From NCBI GenBank assembly GCA_021234155.1, contig JAJEKV010000025.1:5127310-5191309 (forward strand): a DNA stretch of 64,000 bases, read 5' to 3'. Position 1 is the stretch's first letter, and each line of letters starts with the position of its first letter. Source of the stretch: Isoetes taiwanensis (taxonomy: Eukaryota; Streptophyta; Lycopodiopsida; Isoetales; Isoetaceae). Position numbers and translations under genes: made by a program. Positions 1-11,100 of this stretch are shown here, piece by piece. A model generated the notes under the pieces. That model had not been told where the DNA came from. It worked only from the letters and a program-made list of their open reading frames with translations, and ran no database searches.

Positions 1-64
1 ATTTAGCTGAAGTGCAAATGAAATTTAGCTGTTAGTGCAATGATATTTAGCTGTCTGTTTCCAG

Positions 65-530
65 TGGGAGGCTCTGGAAAACAAAAACGCAGTTCTATTG
101 TATGGTGGTGGAGCTGTTGTAGCCCTATGGATTTCTACTACAATTATTGGCGCTGTGAATTCTATCCCACTGGTAAAACTTAAGCTGTTGCTTTTTTGAA
201 TTTAAACTTTTCATTCCAGATCATACAATGTAATCCTGTACCATATTTTCTTCTTCTTTTGGGAATCAGTTGCCTAAGATCTTGGAGCTTGTTGGCCTTG
301 GATATACTGCATGGTTTGTCTACCGTTATCTTCTTTTCAAGGTATTCATACAAATTGCCTCTGAAAATATTTTCAATTTACAAACATAGGACATAATAGA
401 AGCAAAATTCTATTCAGAGATAGAATATAAATTGAGTTTAATGTTTTTTGTATGGTGACAGTCAAGTAGAAAGGAGCTTGTTGAAGACATTGAAGAGTTA
501 AAGAAAAAGATTGCAGGAACAAATGAATGA
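65..530 (+). CDS. CURT1: CURT1-like thylakoid membrane curvature protein, last three coding exons (5' part outside window)
   Basis: Three exons at 65-172, 270-341 and 462-530 are in one phase and are bounded by AG acceptors and GT donors; TGA is at 528-530. Exon 65-172 encodes 36 residues with a glycine triplet (LLYGGGAVVALW) and the first membrane helix. Exon 270-341 encodes LPKILELVGLGYTAWF and a second helix ending YRYLLFK. Exon 462-530 encodes a charged helix, SSRKELVEDIEELKKKIAG, then TNE and stop. This order (helix, short loop, helix, charged C-terminal helix) is that of the CURT1/CAAD family, which oligomerises at grana margins and bends thylakoid membranes. The N-terminal transit peptide exons lie upstream of the window. 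Base quality here looks good, unlike the rest of the window. The paralogue (A-D) cannot be told. Confidence 0.88.
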
Positions 531-1034
531 GATGGCCCCTTCTTTGTAACAGTTTGTAACATAAAAGCACGTAAATAACAAGGTTTTCTTGTCTATGGTA
601 TTACCATGGGACATGTCATAGAGCGTTTTCGTAGGCCTAAGTTTCCAACGGTAAGATTATGCGGGAAAACATTGGCAATCTGCATTGGTGGGCAGGAATA
701 TGCTACGTTAACAAAGTTTGAAGTTTGAAACAAGGGAAATACAACTTCACGGGGAGGAATAGCATATAATAATAACCGTAATACAAGTAGGGAAAAGTGC
801 CCACTTATGGCCCACTTAACTAGAAAAGGCTCCAAATAAGCTAAGATCATAGGGTCCACGTATGCCCTCCAGTCGAGAAACATCACAAAAAAAGAAAAAG
901 GGAAAAAAGAAAAACTATTTTAGCTCATTCATTTAGCCCAACATTACTATTTCTTTGATCCTTAATGGCTTTGGGTTGCCCATAGTGGCTCGTCAGCAGG
1001 TGGCTCTCCTCCAACACTTGACTGCAAGCATCAA
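531..1034. other. 3' flank of the CURT1-like gene, no gene seen
   Basis: The first bases after the stop are probably the 3' UTR. A 97-codon open frame on the minus strand (593-886) has no recognisable domain and no support beyond being open, so it is not called. Nothing else is recognised. Confidence 0.5.
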
Positions 1035-1143
1035 ATTCATTCATGAGATGAAGGTATTTTTGTGCTAAAATTGAGCTTACAAGTATGAAGTATAAATTCA
1101 TTCATGAGATGAAGGTATGAGCTTACAAGTATGAAATATAAAG
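1035..1143. repeat. Two-unit direct repeat of about 50-60 bp
   Basis: The block starting ATTCATTCATGAGATGAAGG and ending in ACAAGTATGAAGTATAA occurs twice back to back. The second unit lacks about 13 internal bases and has an A/G change near its end. It looks like a simple local duplication. Confidence 0.75.
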
Positions 1144-1203
1144 ACCCTAATGACAATGAGCTTAGGACTAAAAGAGATATACGTTTATACATATATTTGC
1201 ATG

Positions 1204-2515
1204 TCACTTTTGGTTCATGTCCTGAACCATCTTTTGCCGGAAGGGTGTAGGATGAGTACGAGTGCATTCTTCCGTGGCATGATTGCACATGTTGCAGCAT
1301 TTATAATGAGGAGGGCCATTGGAGGAGTTGCACTCATTGGCCAAATAGCCTTGATATTTGCAGATGTGGCACCAAATTTGACTGTGTTGAGGATTTGAGT
1401 GTTGAGGCTGAACTGCAGTCTGAGGTACCATGACAGGAGGAATGAAGGGTAGCTCCTGGAGGGCCACGCCTCGGAGGAAACATTAACCCTAATGATTGAC
1501 AAGTTCAATGGCTCGCCCAAAGTCTTGGGGGTGCGGTATTCATCATGAGGCGAATAGCGGGAGGAAGTCCCCGGAGAAACTAGGCGAGGATCCGGCTTTG
1601 CGTGGGTACTCTTGAAGTTTGGCCGAGGAGGATGTGAAGACGATCCGCAAAATCCCGAAGCTGACTTCGTGGGGCTCTTAACAAGATCATTGAGTTGCTT
1701 GAGAAGAAGTTGATCATCATCGGTGGTGCCATAATGAGAAAGGAAACCAGTCTTCATTTTACCTCGGTTTTGTTTCCAATGGCTTTTGTTTGCCATGAGC
1801 CATTGATGAGGGATCCACGCAGCGTGGTAGAAAAGATATGGAACTTCAGTTGAGGTTGAGCGTGACCATTTAGGCCAGAGCCTCAAATTCTTCCATGTGG
1901 GCTTGAACACTTTGATCCAATGGTTTGCCTTTTAGTACCGCCAAAAAGTGGGATAGGTCGGTTTGAGAGTCCGAAAAGAAGATTGTGACGGACCTCATGC
2001 ATAGAGCGGGCCGAGTAGGGAGGAGGCACATAATGAGGTGGTACTGCCCATAGTCTCTGTGATGGTGTGTGTCGAGGGGCGTAAAAACCTCGAGAGTCTT
2101 GAAAAGGAGCATCCCCGTGGGGAAGGTCCTGAGAGCTTTTGTTGGAGGTTTGAGATGGGAGAGTGTAAACCGGAAGAGTATGGTGAAAAGAAGGGGATTG
2201 GGGATATATCCAACTCGGGAGGGCCGAAGAGACATGGGGATAACCCCATTTCTCCGGGGGGAGATGATGGTTGTGAAGGCAGAGGAGTATGGCCGGAGGA
2301 GATATTGAATGTAGGCACTCTCCGGAGTGTGGAAATAAAATTTGGGGCCTAAAAGTGTATGATGGGGAGAGACCGAGGTTGTGAACAATGTTTGCCACGC
2401 CGAGGAGATGACGAGAGGAACATGAGGAGTAGGTGGCGCCGATTGAGCTCGCGGAGCTAATATGGCCTCCCTCAATATCATAACCGGCCATACATATCTC
2501 GAAAGCAAGGTTCAA
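1204..2515 (-). mobile_element. Decayed retrotransposon gag with two zinc-knuckle remnants
   Basis: Overlapping minus-strand frames (2515-1883, 2508-1870, 1910-1215, 1467-1204) look like one reading frame broken by shifts. The upstream part is rich in proline, serine and histidine. The middle contains a gag-like helix (QAHMEEFEALA). The end carries CHICKYQGYLANEC, which fits CX2CX4HX4C with the histidine replaced by tyrosine, followed by CNMCNHATEEC, the same motif shortened by about three residues. Paired CCHC knuckles at the end of such a protein are typical of LTR-retrotransposon gag. No protease, RT or integrase follows downstream (towards lower coordinates), and no LTR pair was found. 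GC content is higher than in the flanks. Confidence 0.5.
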
Positions 2516-3218
2516 CGGCGTTTGATGGCGCCAAACGAGGCAGTCCGGCTAAGAAGCTCCTCGGGAGGGTGAAAGCTTCGCGCATGGTAAAAAGAATTTG
2601 AAATCTTAAGAATGATTTTACTCATTCAAATTTGAGTGAAAAGAATAAGAATCTTGAATATGTGCAATATTTTAAGAACTTTAAGGATTCTTCTTTTGTA
2701 GAAGCATACGATCTTAAGAACGAAAGAGAACAAGAACAAGATCCAATAAGAAAATGAACGATCATTCCTTATAAGTATAGGAAGGAATAGCGTAGAGAAA
2801 TCTACCATGTCCGACATAGAATCACACATAGAAAATTTATCCATCTCTGGATGGCTTAAGAATTGGAAGAAAGAAAGATTTACAGATGTCGTAGCCCTAT
2901 ATCACTTCCACTTGCAGGGGAAAATATGGAAGATGATCCAAAAAGACTTTTTTGTCGAAAATCTACAACGATGTCTATAAAATTCCATATGTTTGGGATC
3001 TTGAATCTCTGTTTAGCATCTCTCATAACTATGGCTGCAAGGAACCATCAATTAAATACGAAGACCAAGAATCCGCGAACAACATACTACCCTGAACGGC
3101 CATGGGAACTAGAGCCAGGAAGGAGAGGAAAGAAAAGGTAAATTGAACTTATAAAATTTGCATTTTGAGAAGTTAGCAAATGCTTTGATAAGTTAGTTAA
3201 GAGACATTTCTAAGAGTT
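2516..3218. other. No gene recognised
   Basis: A 92-codon plus-strand open frame (2863-3141) has no recognisable motif. Runs of purine-rich sequence around 2,590-2,760 account for a minus-strand open frame. Nothing here is called as a gene. Confidence 0.4.
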
Positions 3219-3600
3219 AGGGTACCTTCGCACTCGTCGTTAAGTTAGGAATAAGTTAATTTTTTTTAACTGCTAGTTAAACTTATAAGAGACTCTTACG
3301 TTCGCACCAAGACTAAGTTAACTTTCCGTTAAGACTTTAACCTAACGAAAAGTAGTTAAATCCTTTCAGACTAGAGCAAGTTTTTTTTTTTTTAACTTAA
3401 CAATAAAATAAAAATGTGTTCGCACTTGCCTTAGTTAAATTAGTGCTAACTTAATGCTAATGACAGTTCCTTCGCATAGGTGCCTATTAAGTTAGTCTAA
3501 TTTAATGCTAGTGGCAATGGCTTCGCACATTCGTCCATTATGTTATTTTTTTTTTTAACTTAATGCTAACGGCAATACCTTCGCACATACCCTGTTAAAG
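3219..3600. repeat. AT-rich block with about six degenerate TTCGCAC motifs
   Basis: The heptamer TTCGCAC, or TTCGCAT once, occurs near 3,227, 3,300, 3,417, 3,470, 3,518 and 3,580. It is mixed with TTAAGTTAG/GTTAACTT stretches, T-runs, and the phrase TTAATGCTAnnGGCAAT. Spacing is irregular (about 46-118 bp), so this is not a clean tandem satellite. It may be the subterminal part of an unrecognised DNA transposon. Confidence 0.5.
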
Positions 3601-4320
3601 GTTTATTTTTTGTTTTCTATTAAGTGCTTCAAAAATTGTCCTCTTCTTATGCAGAACAAATTAATATAATGAACTCATATAAATTAGTGAAGAAGGCTAA
3701 GCAAAATATTGAAGAAAATGCCACACTAAATGAGCTTTATGAAAGCTTGCGGGGAGACCTTTCAACAAATGCGATCAATTCTACTCGTCCCAACCATATC
3801 ACCTTATGTAAAAGCCGATATTACTTTGTTTGTGAGATATGCCGGTTGCATTATTCTATTACATGCGGGGATTAAAGGAACTTCGCGACATAATCAATAC
3901 TCATCGACCCCATAATTGGTAATCTTCCAGTTGAGATCGTGTGTGATCCAGAAAAGGACATAGATGATTTGTTCCTTGTTGACGTCAAATAACTAAGAGT
4001 AAGCAACTTTTGCAATCCTTAATGGTTGATGTGTCGCCGCGAATGCCGGTTCTTAAGAAAATGCCAACTTCATTTTTTTATGGGGCTACTTTGCATTCAT
4101 GGCCATAGAGAGCCTCGCTGGAAATCGGGATTCAGGGAAATAATTCTCACTGCCGAGCTTGAGAGCACATATATAGTATACTAAGGGCATCCACAAAAGG
4201 ACAAGATATACACATTAAATTTGGTAGAAAAAAGATATGAAATAGAGCTCATTGTCGTAAAACACATTGATGGACATGTACATAAATGTGTGTTGATCGT
4301 GGAAACTCAAGGATGCCGTT
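3601..4320. other. Coding-like but unassigned stretch
   Basis: A plus-strand frame at 3624-3875 is open for 83 codons with a charged composition (KLVKKAKQNIEENATLNELY) but matches no family I recognise. The following bases to 4,320 contain no long frame. It may be part of the same decayed gene as the PPR remnant just downstream, but I have no direct evidence. Confidence 0.25.
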
Positions 4321-4640
4321 TTTGTGATGTTCTCCCGTGGACAACACTAGTTTCTGAATTTGTTGCTAATAGGGTTTAAAGGTGAAGCATTGGCTTGTTG
4401 TGAACAAATGTGTGTTCCTCCAAACGTTTTTCACATATGCATACATTGTGCTTTGCACATCGCCATATATAAAGGGCTTACATTGATTTAGGGTGAAAAG
4501 GGTTATCAAAGTGATCCAGATGTTTGGCAATGCTTTGGTGGCCATATATGGTAAATGTGGATCACGATCAAGCCTTGAAGATCTAACTAAACGTGAGAGG
4601 CATGTGCCTGGATATTCAAGCTAATTCTAAAGCTTGGCTA
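4321..4640 (+). pseudogene. PPR (PLS-type) protein remnant
   Basis: Short translated pieces line up in the order expected of a plant PPR protein. DVLPWTTLVSEFVAN (near 4,327) corresponds to the usual D-V-V-S-W-T-x-L-I block. GEALACCEQM follows near 4,382, then VPPNVFHICIHCALHIAIYKG. GNALVAIYGKCGS near 4,530 is the hallmark N-A-L-x-x-M-Y-x-K-C-G-S block. In-frame stops and at least two frame changes separate them. PPR proteins bind organellar RNA; this copy cannot be functional as written. It is not in the duplicated region. Confidence 0.6.
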
Positions 4641-4984
4641 GGCAATATCCTTCACAAAAGCTTAAAAGCAAGTAGTGCTTGAGTGATAGCAACTCGTTAA
4701 ACAAGACCTCACAGTATTGAATTTTCTACCCGGTAAATTTGATGACTAAAAATATCATAAAACAAATAACATTTGAAGCTCAAATACCTTTGTCACACAA
4801 GCTTCCATGTAAAGGAGATTGAACGATTGTACCAAAAGAGCAATAAACAAAGTTTCCCCGAAATGAAATGAACCGAACATAGGCCGTCTTGTTATATCTG
4901 CTGGAAATATTTTAGCGCTTCATGACCTAATCCATGACGAATATGGCAGCATCAAGAAGGAATCAGGCATACATGCACATACAA

Positions 4985-5095
4985 ATATTGTCACAACGTA
5001 TAACTAATATATAACTATAACTAATATATAACTAATATATAACTAATATAACTAATATAACTAATATATAACTAATATATAACTATATATATGTA
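4985..5095. repeat. AT-rich minisatellite, unit about 11 bp
   Basis: About nine units of AACTAATATAT and shortened forms (AACTAATAT) run head to tail. No coding content. Confidence 0.85.
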
Positions 5096-5165
5096 AAAGT
5101 GCCAGAATTGGGTCGAATATTTTGTTGAGGTTGATGAAAGAAAACAGAGAATCAGGTGCAATTAT

Positions 5166-5241
5166 AGTCTATAGTCTATGCATTCTACAGTTATAGTTAT
5201 AGTCTATGCATTCTATAGTCTATAGTCTATGCATTCTGCAA
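5166..5241. repeat. Three-unit repeat of TATAGTCTATGCATTCT
   Basis: The 17-base phrase is repeated three times with short TATAGTC/TATAGTT spacers. It overlaps the start of the open frame 5206-5595. Confidence 0.8.
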
Positions 5242-5595
5242 ATACTGCAAATGAAGGGGGTATGTTTTCAAGAACTTACAATGCAAGCCAAGAACATGGA
5301 AAAAGATTGCACTCACATAATTCAGGTTTTAGAAGTTCTCTTCCAACCTGATCTGGCTTTGCATCACAGAACCATAAAAGTTCCTGATCTTTTTCAGTAT
5401 TTCCATTTCAACTTTGCAACATGGAAATCAAATGCCACATATTGGAAGGCAAATATCAACGCATCAACTACAAGATGTAACTGCCAAAACCCACGACACA
5501 GTCTATTTCTTCAGGAATCCCTTGCAGTACAATCCCTTGCAGTAACCCACAGATTAGAAGTTCCACGACCTCGACCACCAGCATGCACGATCTGA
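5206..5595 (+). CDS. Hypothetical open frame of 129 codons, low support
   Basis: An open frame begins inside the 17-base repeat and ends at TGA. The product has no signal peptide, membrane segment or motif that I recognise. Starting inside a repeat and lying among decayed sequence argue against a real gene. It is listed only because it is the longest frame in this interval. Confidence 0.12.
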   Translation: MHSIVYSLCILQILQMKGVCFQELTMQAKNMEKDCTHIIQVLEVLFQPDLALHHRTIKVPDLFQYFHFNFATWKSNATYWKANINASTTRCNCQNPRHSLFLQESLAVQSLAVTHRLEVPRPRPPACTI

Positions 5596-5599
5596 GGAT

Positions 5600-6458
5600 T
5601 AAATAATTGGATGCTTAGAAGAGAAACAAATGGATGGACAGAACTAAACAGTTGGCATCATGACAGTTTTAGATTAAAATCTAACAGCTTCTGCTGCAAA
5701 AGCATCCAGAGAAAGGAGATTTCTTAAGATATTCTCAAAGTCGAAGCTTATCACTCAATAATTATGTGCAAGATTCTCCACTGTCTATACAAAATCTCAG
5801 GCTATGTTCCCATACAAAAACTAACTACTTACTTCTCAATTAACTAATTTTGACGGTATTGGGGTAACTTTTTTATTGACCTACCCAGTTTTTTGACCAT
5901 CACAGCACATATAAGCACCTTCACCAAATAATTTATGTCATCATCATTTGCATCACTAATATGCTCATTATATCCTTTATATAATAGAAAACACTCATGA
6001 TTTTTTGAAGGGCAATGAAGGGCTATGGAAGGGCAATGAAGGGCAGTTTGAAGGGCAATGAAGGGCGGTCGACTCAGGTAAAGACACATGTGTAAGCCCA
6101 CATGCTTTTTTGAGTATGTGAATTAAAAAAACACCCATTGGTATTTGTGCCTAGGCTGAGAGCATATTTCGCAGTCCACTTCAGTTTTCTATCAAACCAG
6201 TGAACCAATTTCTATATGCTTTCCCTTATAAATACATATTGTCTTGATGTGGATGTTAGATAAAGTGTCCCATCTTTTGCGGTATGTTCATTCAATTTGA
6301 TAAAGAGTTTGGCTGATGGATGTAGCAATGATGATGATTGAAAAGTCCACGATGTCAGAGCCTAATTACACTCGTATCAAAAGAGTTCCAGGCCAACTAT
6401 CTATGAGCTCTCATGAGCTGGAGCAATCTATCTAGCTCTAATTCTCGACAATCCTAAT
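5600..6458. other. No gene recognised; contains a GAAGGGCAAT repeat
   Basis: At about 6,006-6,068 the phrase GAAGGGCAATGAAGGGC recurs with variations, about five times. The 85-codon minus-strand frame over it (5844-6101) is a by-product of the repeat. Nothing else is seen. Confidence 0.45.
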
Positions 6459-7205
6459 ATGTGCTTAGCTTGCCAGTTCCCTGATCAAGCAAGGCTTTGG
6501 AAAGCAAAGGGGGTGATTCTTATTAAAGATCTTTTTGATAATGATGGGATTATTACTTTCCATAACTCTGTTCTTGCAGGGAAAGACAATCATACAAAAA
6601 TGCTCTATGAGGCTATTACTAATACCATCTCTCATGGCAATTGGTCATGCTGAAGACTCTTGGCAAAGATAATGGAAAGCGAGGGATACTGTGAGACCCG
6701 ACCTACAGATTTCTTATGAGTAATCAGGAGATTACGATCCATCTGAAATGGGAAGTTCTCCCTGACAGCCGGTAAGAAACTTGAATTACATGTGGAACAT
6801 CCCTGTCAATCCGAAAATTAAGGCCTTCATGTGGCAGCTTTGGCATAGAAGCTTGGCAACTAACAGTAAGAGACAAAATTATCAATGGCTAACTCGATGT
6901 ACTGCATATGTGTCTCGAATGCTAAGGAGGATGAGAATCATCTATTCAGGCAATGCATGTGGTCGGAAGGGATTTTGGAGTTGGCCTCTAACATCTTTGG
7001 TTCAGATCTGGTGGTTTTAAATGAAGCTGACTTTTCCATGCCTTCAAACCCTTGTGATTGGAGGATTTATATTCTCCTTTGAAGAATTTGGAAAGGAAGG
7101 AATGCCTTCATTTTTAACTGTGAAATCATTCCCCTGAAGGGATAATTAAGCAGATTCAATATGATATCAATTGGATTTATGAGACTAAGTGTGATTTATC
7201 TGCGT
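6459..7205 (+). mobile_element. LINE (non-LTR retrotransposon) ORF2 C-terminal remnant with RT zinc-binding domain
   Basis: The frame at 6459-6653 gives LWKAKGVILIKDLFDNDG, typical of the spacer after the RT domain in plant LINEs. Frame 6781-6890 gives MWNIPVNPKIKAFMWQLWHR, and a shifted frame 6885-7082 continues with CVSNAKEDENHLFRQCMW. Together they form the zf-RVT domain: W-x-I-P-x-K-x-K-x-F-x-W, then C-x2-N, then E-x-H-L-F-x-x-C. A third piece (RIWKGRNAFIFNC, near 7,085) is the usual end of ORF2. At least two frameshifts and internal stops make it inactive. The upstream endonuclease and RT core are missing, consistent with 5' truncation. Confidence 0.72.
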
Positions 7206-7375
7206 TTTGAGATTAGCAGATAAATCCGCTTCTTGAGGCTAGTTGGGAGATCCCTCCCTTAGAGTATTTATAGCCTTGTTGCGTTCCTCTCATTTTCATC
7301 AGCCGTCTTTGAGTCTCCCCCTTTGTGGTTACATTTGTGGTTACATTTGTGGTTACATGCCCCGTCGGTTGTTTT
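7206..7375 (+). repeat. LINE 3' module, first occurrence (with TTTGTGGTTACA triplet repeat)
   Basis: The stretch around GAGATCCCTCCCTTAGAG, then TATTTATAGCCTTGTTGCG, then CATCAGCCGTCTTTGAG, recurs almost unchanged at about 12,530-12,620 and, with changes, at 38,120-38,200. It directly follows the ORF2 remnant, so it is probably that LINE family's 3' UTR. At 7,320-7,360 the 12-mer TTTGTGGTTACA is repeated three times here but only once in the other copies. Confidence 0.6.
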
Positions 7376-10300
7376 TCGTCCCCACTTTTGTTTTTGCTTT
7401 GATGTACTGCTTTGCGCATGGGCATCCGTCCGTGGTTGCTTTGAGATCTGATGTTTTATTTGCAAGCGCGGTTTGTCGGCTTCGTTGTGATGTCTAGCCT
7501 GATTATTGATTAGAGTGTTTTGATGTTATGTTCTTTTAGTCAATAAATTCTGCCTTTGTTTTGACATTTTGGCCACGTTTTCGTAGCTGTCGCCCATGGG
7601 CTAGGTTGAATGCCGGAGTGACTCTCATCTCATGCTCCTTTCAAAAACTATTGCCGGCAAGGATCGAGGTACGGGGTTTCTACTCAGATAGCTATTGTGC
7701 CGATTTCTAGCCTTATTCAAATTGGATCCTCGGCTTCAAATTTTAAGAGGATGGACTCGGAACCGCTGTTCAGAGGGCTGCTATTACTCGGGTATGGCTT
7801 CTCTCACAGGGAATTATCTTTATATGCTGGTAGCTCTATTGTATGATGGGCTTGCCTAGTGGAGTCGCTGGACCCATGCAGTGCAACATTCAAGGGTGGC
7901 TGTGCTTTAGACAACCCGCAAATTTGTTTGCTTGTGCTTAGTCTGTTTCCTTTTTGCATTTGTTGGGTTGTCAGAGACTTAGTTCTATCAAAGGCTTAAT
8001 GATTTTGTGTGGCGTCACCATTTCTTAGTGTGTCTGGCTCTTGATTCTAATTTGTTTGCTTGTGCTTAGTCTGTTTCCTTTTTACATTTCTTGGGCTATC
8101 AGAGTCTTAGTTCTAGCAGAGGCTTAATGATTTTGTGTGGCGTCACCATTTGTTAGTGTGTTTGGCTCTTGGTTCTATTCTTGCAAGCGGCTAGAATGTT
8201 GCAAGCATCCAATAAATATGATCATTGGAATCTGTCAGCCATTTTGTTTCTGCGGATTTGGAGGTGGCATGTATTTTCACCTTTTCTACGGTTGTATGTT
8301 TGTCATGTCAGACGTGACGTTAGATGATGTGTTGCCATGCTTTGAGGCATTGATTTGAACTACGTAATTTATGATTCCTTGTTTTCTGTCTTTGGAGCAC
8401 AGTGTTTTGATTTTGTGCAGACCATTCGTAATTGCTATTCACATCATATTTGTTGAGTTGGCAGTCCTGTGATCATATTCAAGTCCATTCAATCTGGATT
8501 TTGTAGGCTTGTGTATCCTTTCTATTCATTCCGCAGGAAGACGCTGGCTAGTGCCTTTTAGTCTGTATTGGCGATACTTTAAGACTATTGCACGTTCGAT
8601 CTGGCTGGTGTTTTGTTTGTAGGCAACTGTTTGTGCATCCTTGGCTTGTTACTTATCAGGTGGTTTTCAGCTACAAACAGAGGTTCAATTCTAGGTTTCT
8701 TCTTTACCAAGGTTCAGTTCGGACTGTTGTTCCTTTGCTTCGCATGTTGTTCCTTGTCCATGCTATCATTTAAAGTCAAACCAGATTGGTCTTCAATATG
8801 CATATGCCTAACGAGGTAAAATCATCATGTATCGTAGTTTCAGCCTAGGTTTTTCATTTTCTAGTCTGCCGCGAAGCATTATTTCAGTCTCTTGTTCTTT
8901 ATGTGCTAGTTATGCCGTTGTATGAGAGTAGAGGTCAGCTCACTTGTCTTTTGAGCATCGTCCTTGTAGAGGTTCAGTTTGTACCTTTTGGGTATGTTGA
9001 TTGTTATCCAAGCTCCTTTCATTGCCTAATGAATAAAAGGTAGTTCCTTCGTCTTCATGCTTGCAGGTTTAATGGCTTGTTTTATTAGTCTGTTGCATTT
9101 CCACCATGCTTCGTGTCCTTGCAGGGTAGAATAGTGTGAAGTGCCATATTTTAAGTGCCATATTTCTTTTTACAAGCTTGTTCTACTTTGTTTGGGCACG
9201 TTAGGTTCATTATGGGGTTTGATTGCATAGATTTGAAGCCAATTGCCTATTCGAGAAGCAATATCGAGAAGCAAGATTCGACATTGGAAGCCTGTTCCAA
9301 CTCATAGTTCAAGCACCGGGATAGGAACTAAATGCCTCTATTTGACATCATCGGCGTTGAAGCTAATTCACCGACTATCGCTGCAAATTTGATTTACTTT
9401 GTGTGTGTAGCACTCTAAAGTGCTTTCCACCCAGGGGGGAGAAGAGGGAAATAACATTACAATTCTTTGTGATTGAAGCCATTTATTTTGAGATAACATA
9501 TCGAGAGGTAGTTGAGGTGCTTTGATGGTAAATTTCTGACCGAGGCCATTGTCCAAGTGCTAACTCTTTTTTTAAGTAGGAAACAATGAGGCAATGAGTT
9601 AGTGTGCTTCCATACCAAGGTTGCCTCCTAGTTCTGCTCACTCTGGAACAATTTGTTTATTAGTTTTCGTTCCTACTTGTACCTTTATTCCCCACCTGTT
9701 GGCACAATCTGCAACTCATTTATTTGGTGTGTAACTGTTTCGTGTCTGGCATTTTATGTTTTTGCACATAGATTTAGGATGGTGGAACGGCAGTTTGTGT
9801 CCTGCTTGATTCCTGTATCAGCACCTAGGGATATTACGGGAAGATTAGCTGGTTGGTTTGCATTGCAGGTCTTATTGGTATGCTCCGGAATTCAGAATAC
9901 TTTAGTGCTATGTGGTCACGTTTGTGGTTCTGTATCAATTGATTCTTGCTGTTGCCATTTTTGGCTTGGAATTCTCTTGAGATATTTTTGAGATATTTAT
10001 GTCGTGATGTCTCTTTATATGATGTCTCCTTTATAATTATATACCGCTTTGTCTATAGGCCCCTAAAGTTTGTATTTATTTGTCATGTTATTCCCAACGT
10101 CTTAGATTCCATGACCTCATAGACCTTGCTAAGGTGGTATGATCCAACAACTTTGTGTATAGTAAATGTTAATAGATCGGTTTGTTGAAGTTGGTAGTTT
10201 CTGGATTTGACACAAACAAACAATATCAAAAGCCTACACAGGAAGCTTGTTATATTTTGTCCGTCATATTGATTCATTATGCATTCTTATCTAGGTGCAT

Positions 10301-10989
10301 GGTTGAGTCTTAGTCGAGATTGCAGCTAAAACACATGGCATATTCAAGGTCTAAGTTGTCACGATTGCTGATTGTTGCCAATAATGTCGATTCATGGTCA
10401 TCCCTAGTTGGCTAACTAGTATGTATGTTGCTTGGCTCTCTTTGCATTTGTAGGACTAGGTATCCTCTGTGTGAGATTTTAGTCAAGTTTAAAATTGCTT
10501 GCTTTTCCTTGGGGCTTTTTATATAGATTGATGAGAATGGCCCATGAGCTATTGGAGCTTTTAGTATTGTGGTGCAAGGATGGCGGAGAAGCTTCGGAAT
10601 AGACTGGTGCAAAAATGGCCCATGAGTCTTGGAGCTCTTAGTATTTTAGTTTACTTTCTCTTTGCTCTCCAACTACGAGTTGACTTTTAGTACCTACACT
10701 TGCACAATCATGGTATGGTATAGTACGGTAAGTTAAGTCCCTTGATCTAGTAGTTAGATGGTATAATGCTTTGATGGTTTTGGCTCGCTTGAGGAATGTA
10801 ATTTTGGTTGGGGTGTGTCATATGGAAGTAGGTTTAGTTTACGTGGAAGCATTTACTCATGGTCGCCTTTTTTCTATGGCTCCTTTTGTTATGTTGATGA
10901 TTGGCGTTGCTTTGACCTTTACATTGTCCCCTATCCGTATGTGATAGCCAAGCTTTTGTGGATGTTTCTCTCACTTGTGGAAGTCCATT
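7376..10989. other. T/G-rich non-coding stretch, no convincing gene
   Basis: The plus strand is strongly T- and G-biased, which leaves many meaningless open frames rich in F, L, C, V and S. The longest (9653-9991, 112 codons) is such a frame and has no motif. I see no promoter, RNA gene or transposon terminus. It could be a very long LINE 3' UTR or an unrecognised repeat family. Confidence 0.45.
7919..8168. repeat. Two-unit direct repeat, period about 127 bp
   Basis: The block beginning AATTTGTTTGCTTGTGCTTA and running through GGCTTAATGATTTTGTGTGG to TGTCTGGCTCTTG is present at about 7,919 and again at about 8,047 with few changes. Confidence 0.8.
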
Positions 10990-11100
10990 ACGAAGGTTGC
11001 GCTTTTTGGTTTGTTGATGATTGGCTTTGCCTTGACCTTTACATTTTCCCCTATTCTTATGGGATAGCCAAGCTTTTGTGAATGTTGCTCTTACTTGTGC
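10870..11100. repeat. Two-unit direct repeat, period about 124 bp, at the left edge of the large duplication
   Basis: TTGATGATTGGCGTTGC... (from about 10,893) and TTGATGATTGGCTTTGC... (from about 11,017) share the following CCTTTACATT, CCCCTAT and GATAGCCAAGCTTTTGTG. The left end of duplication copy 1 (about 10,990) falls between the two units, so these repeats are a possible site of mispairing, in the genome or in assembly. Confidence 0.7.

Noticed and set aside
593-886. 97-codon minus-strand frame behind the CURT1-like gene
   Set aside because: Lies in the likely 3' UTR of the opposite-strand gene and shows no domain.
9653-9991. 112-codon plus-strand frame
   Set aside because: Composition (F, L, V, C, S) is that expected from T/G-rich non-coding DNA; no domain and no start context.
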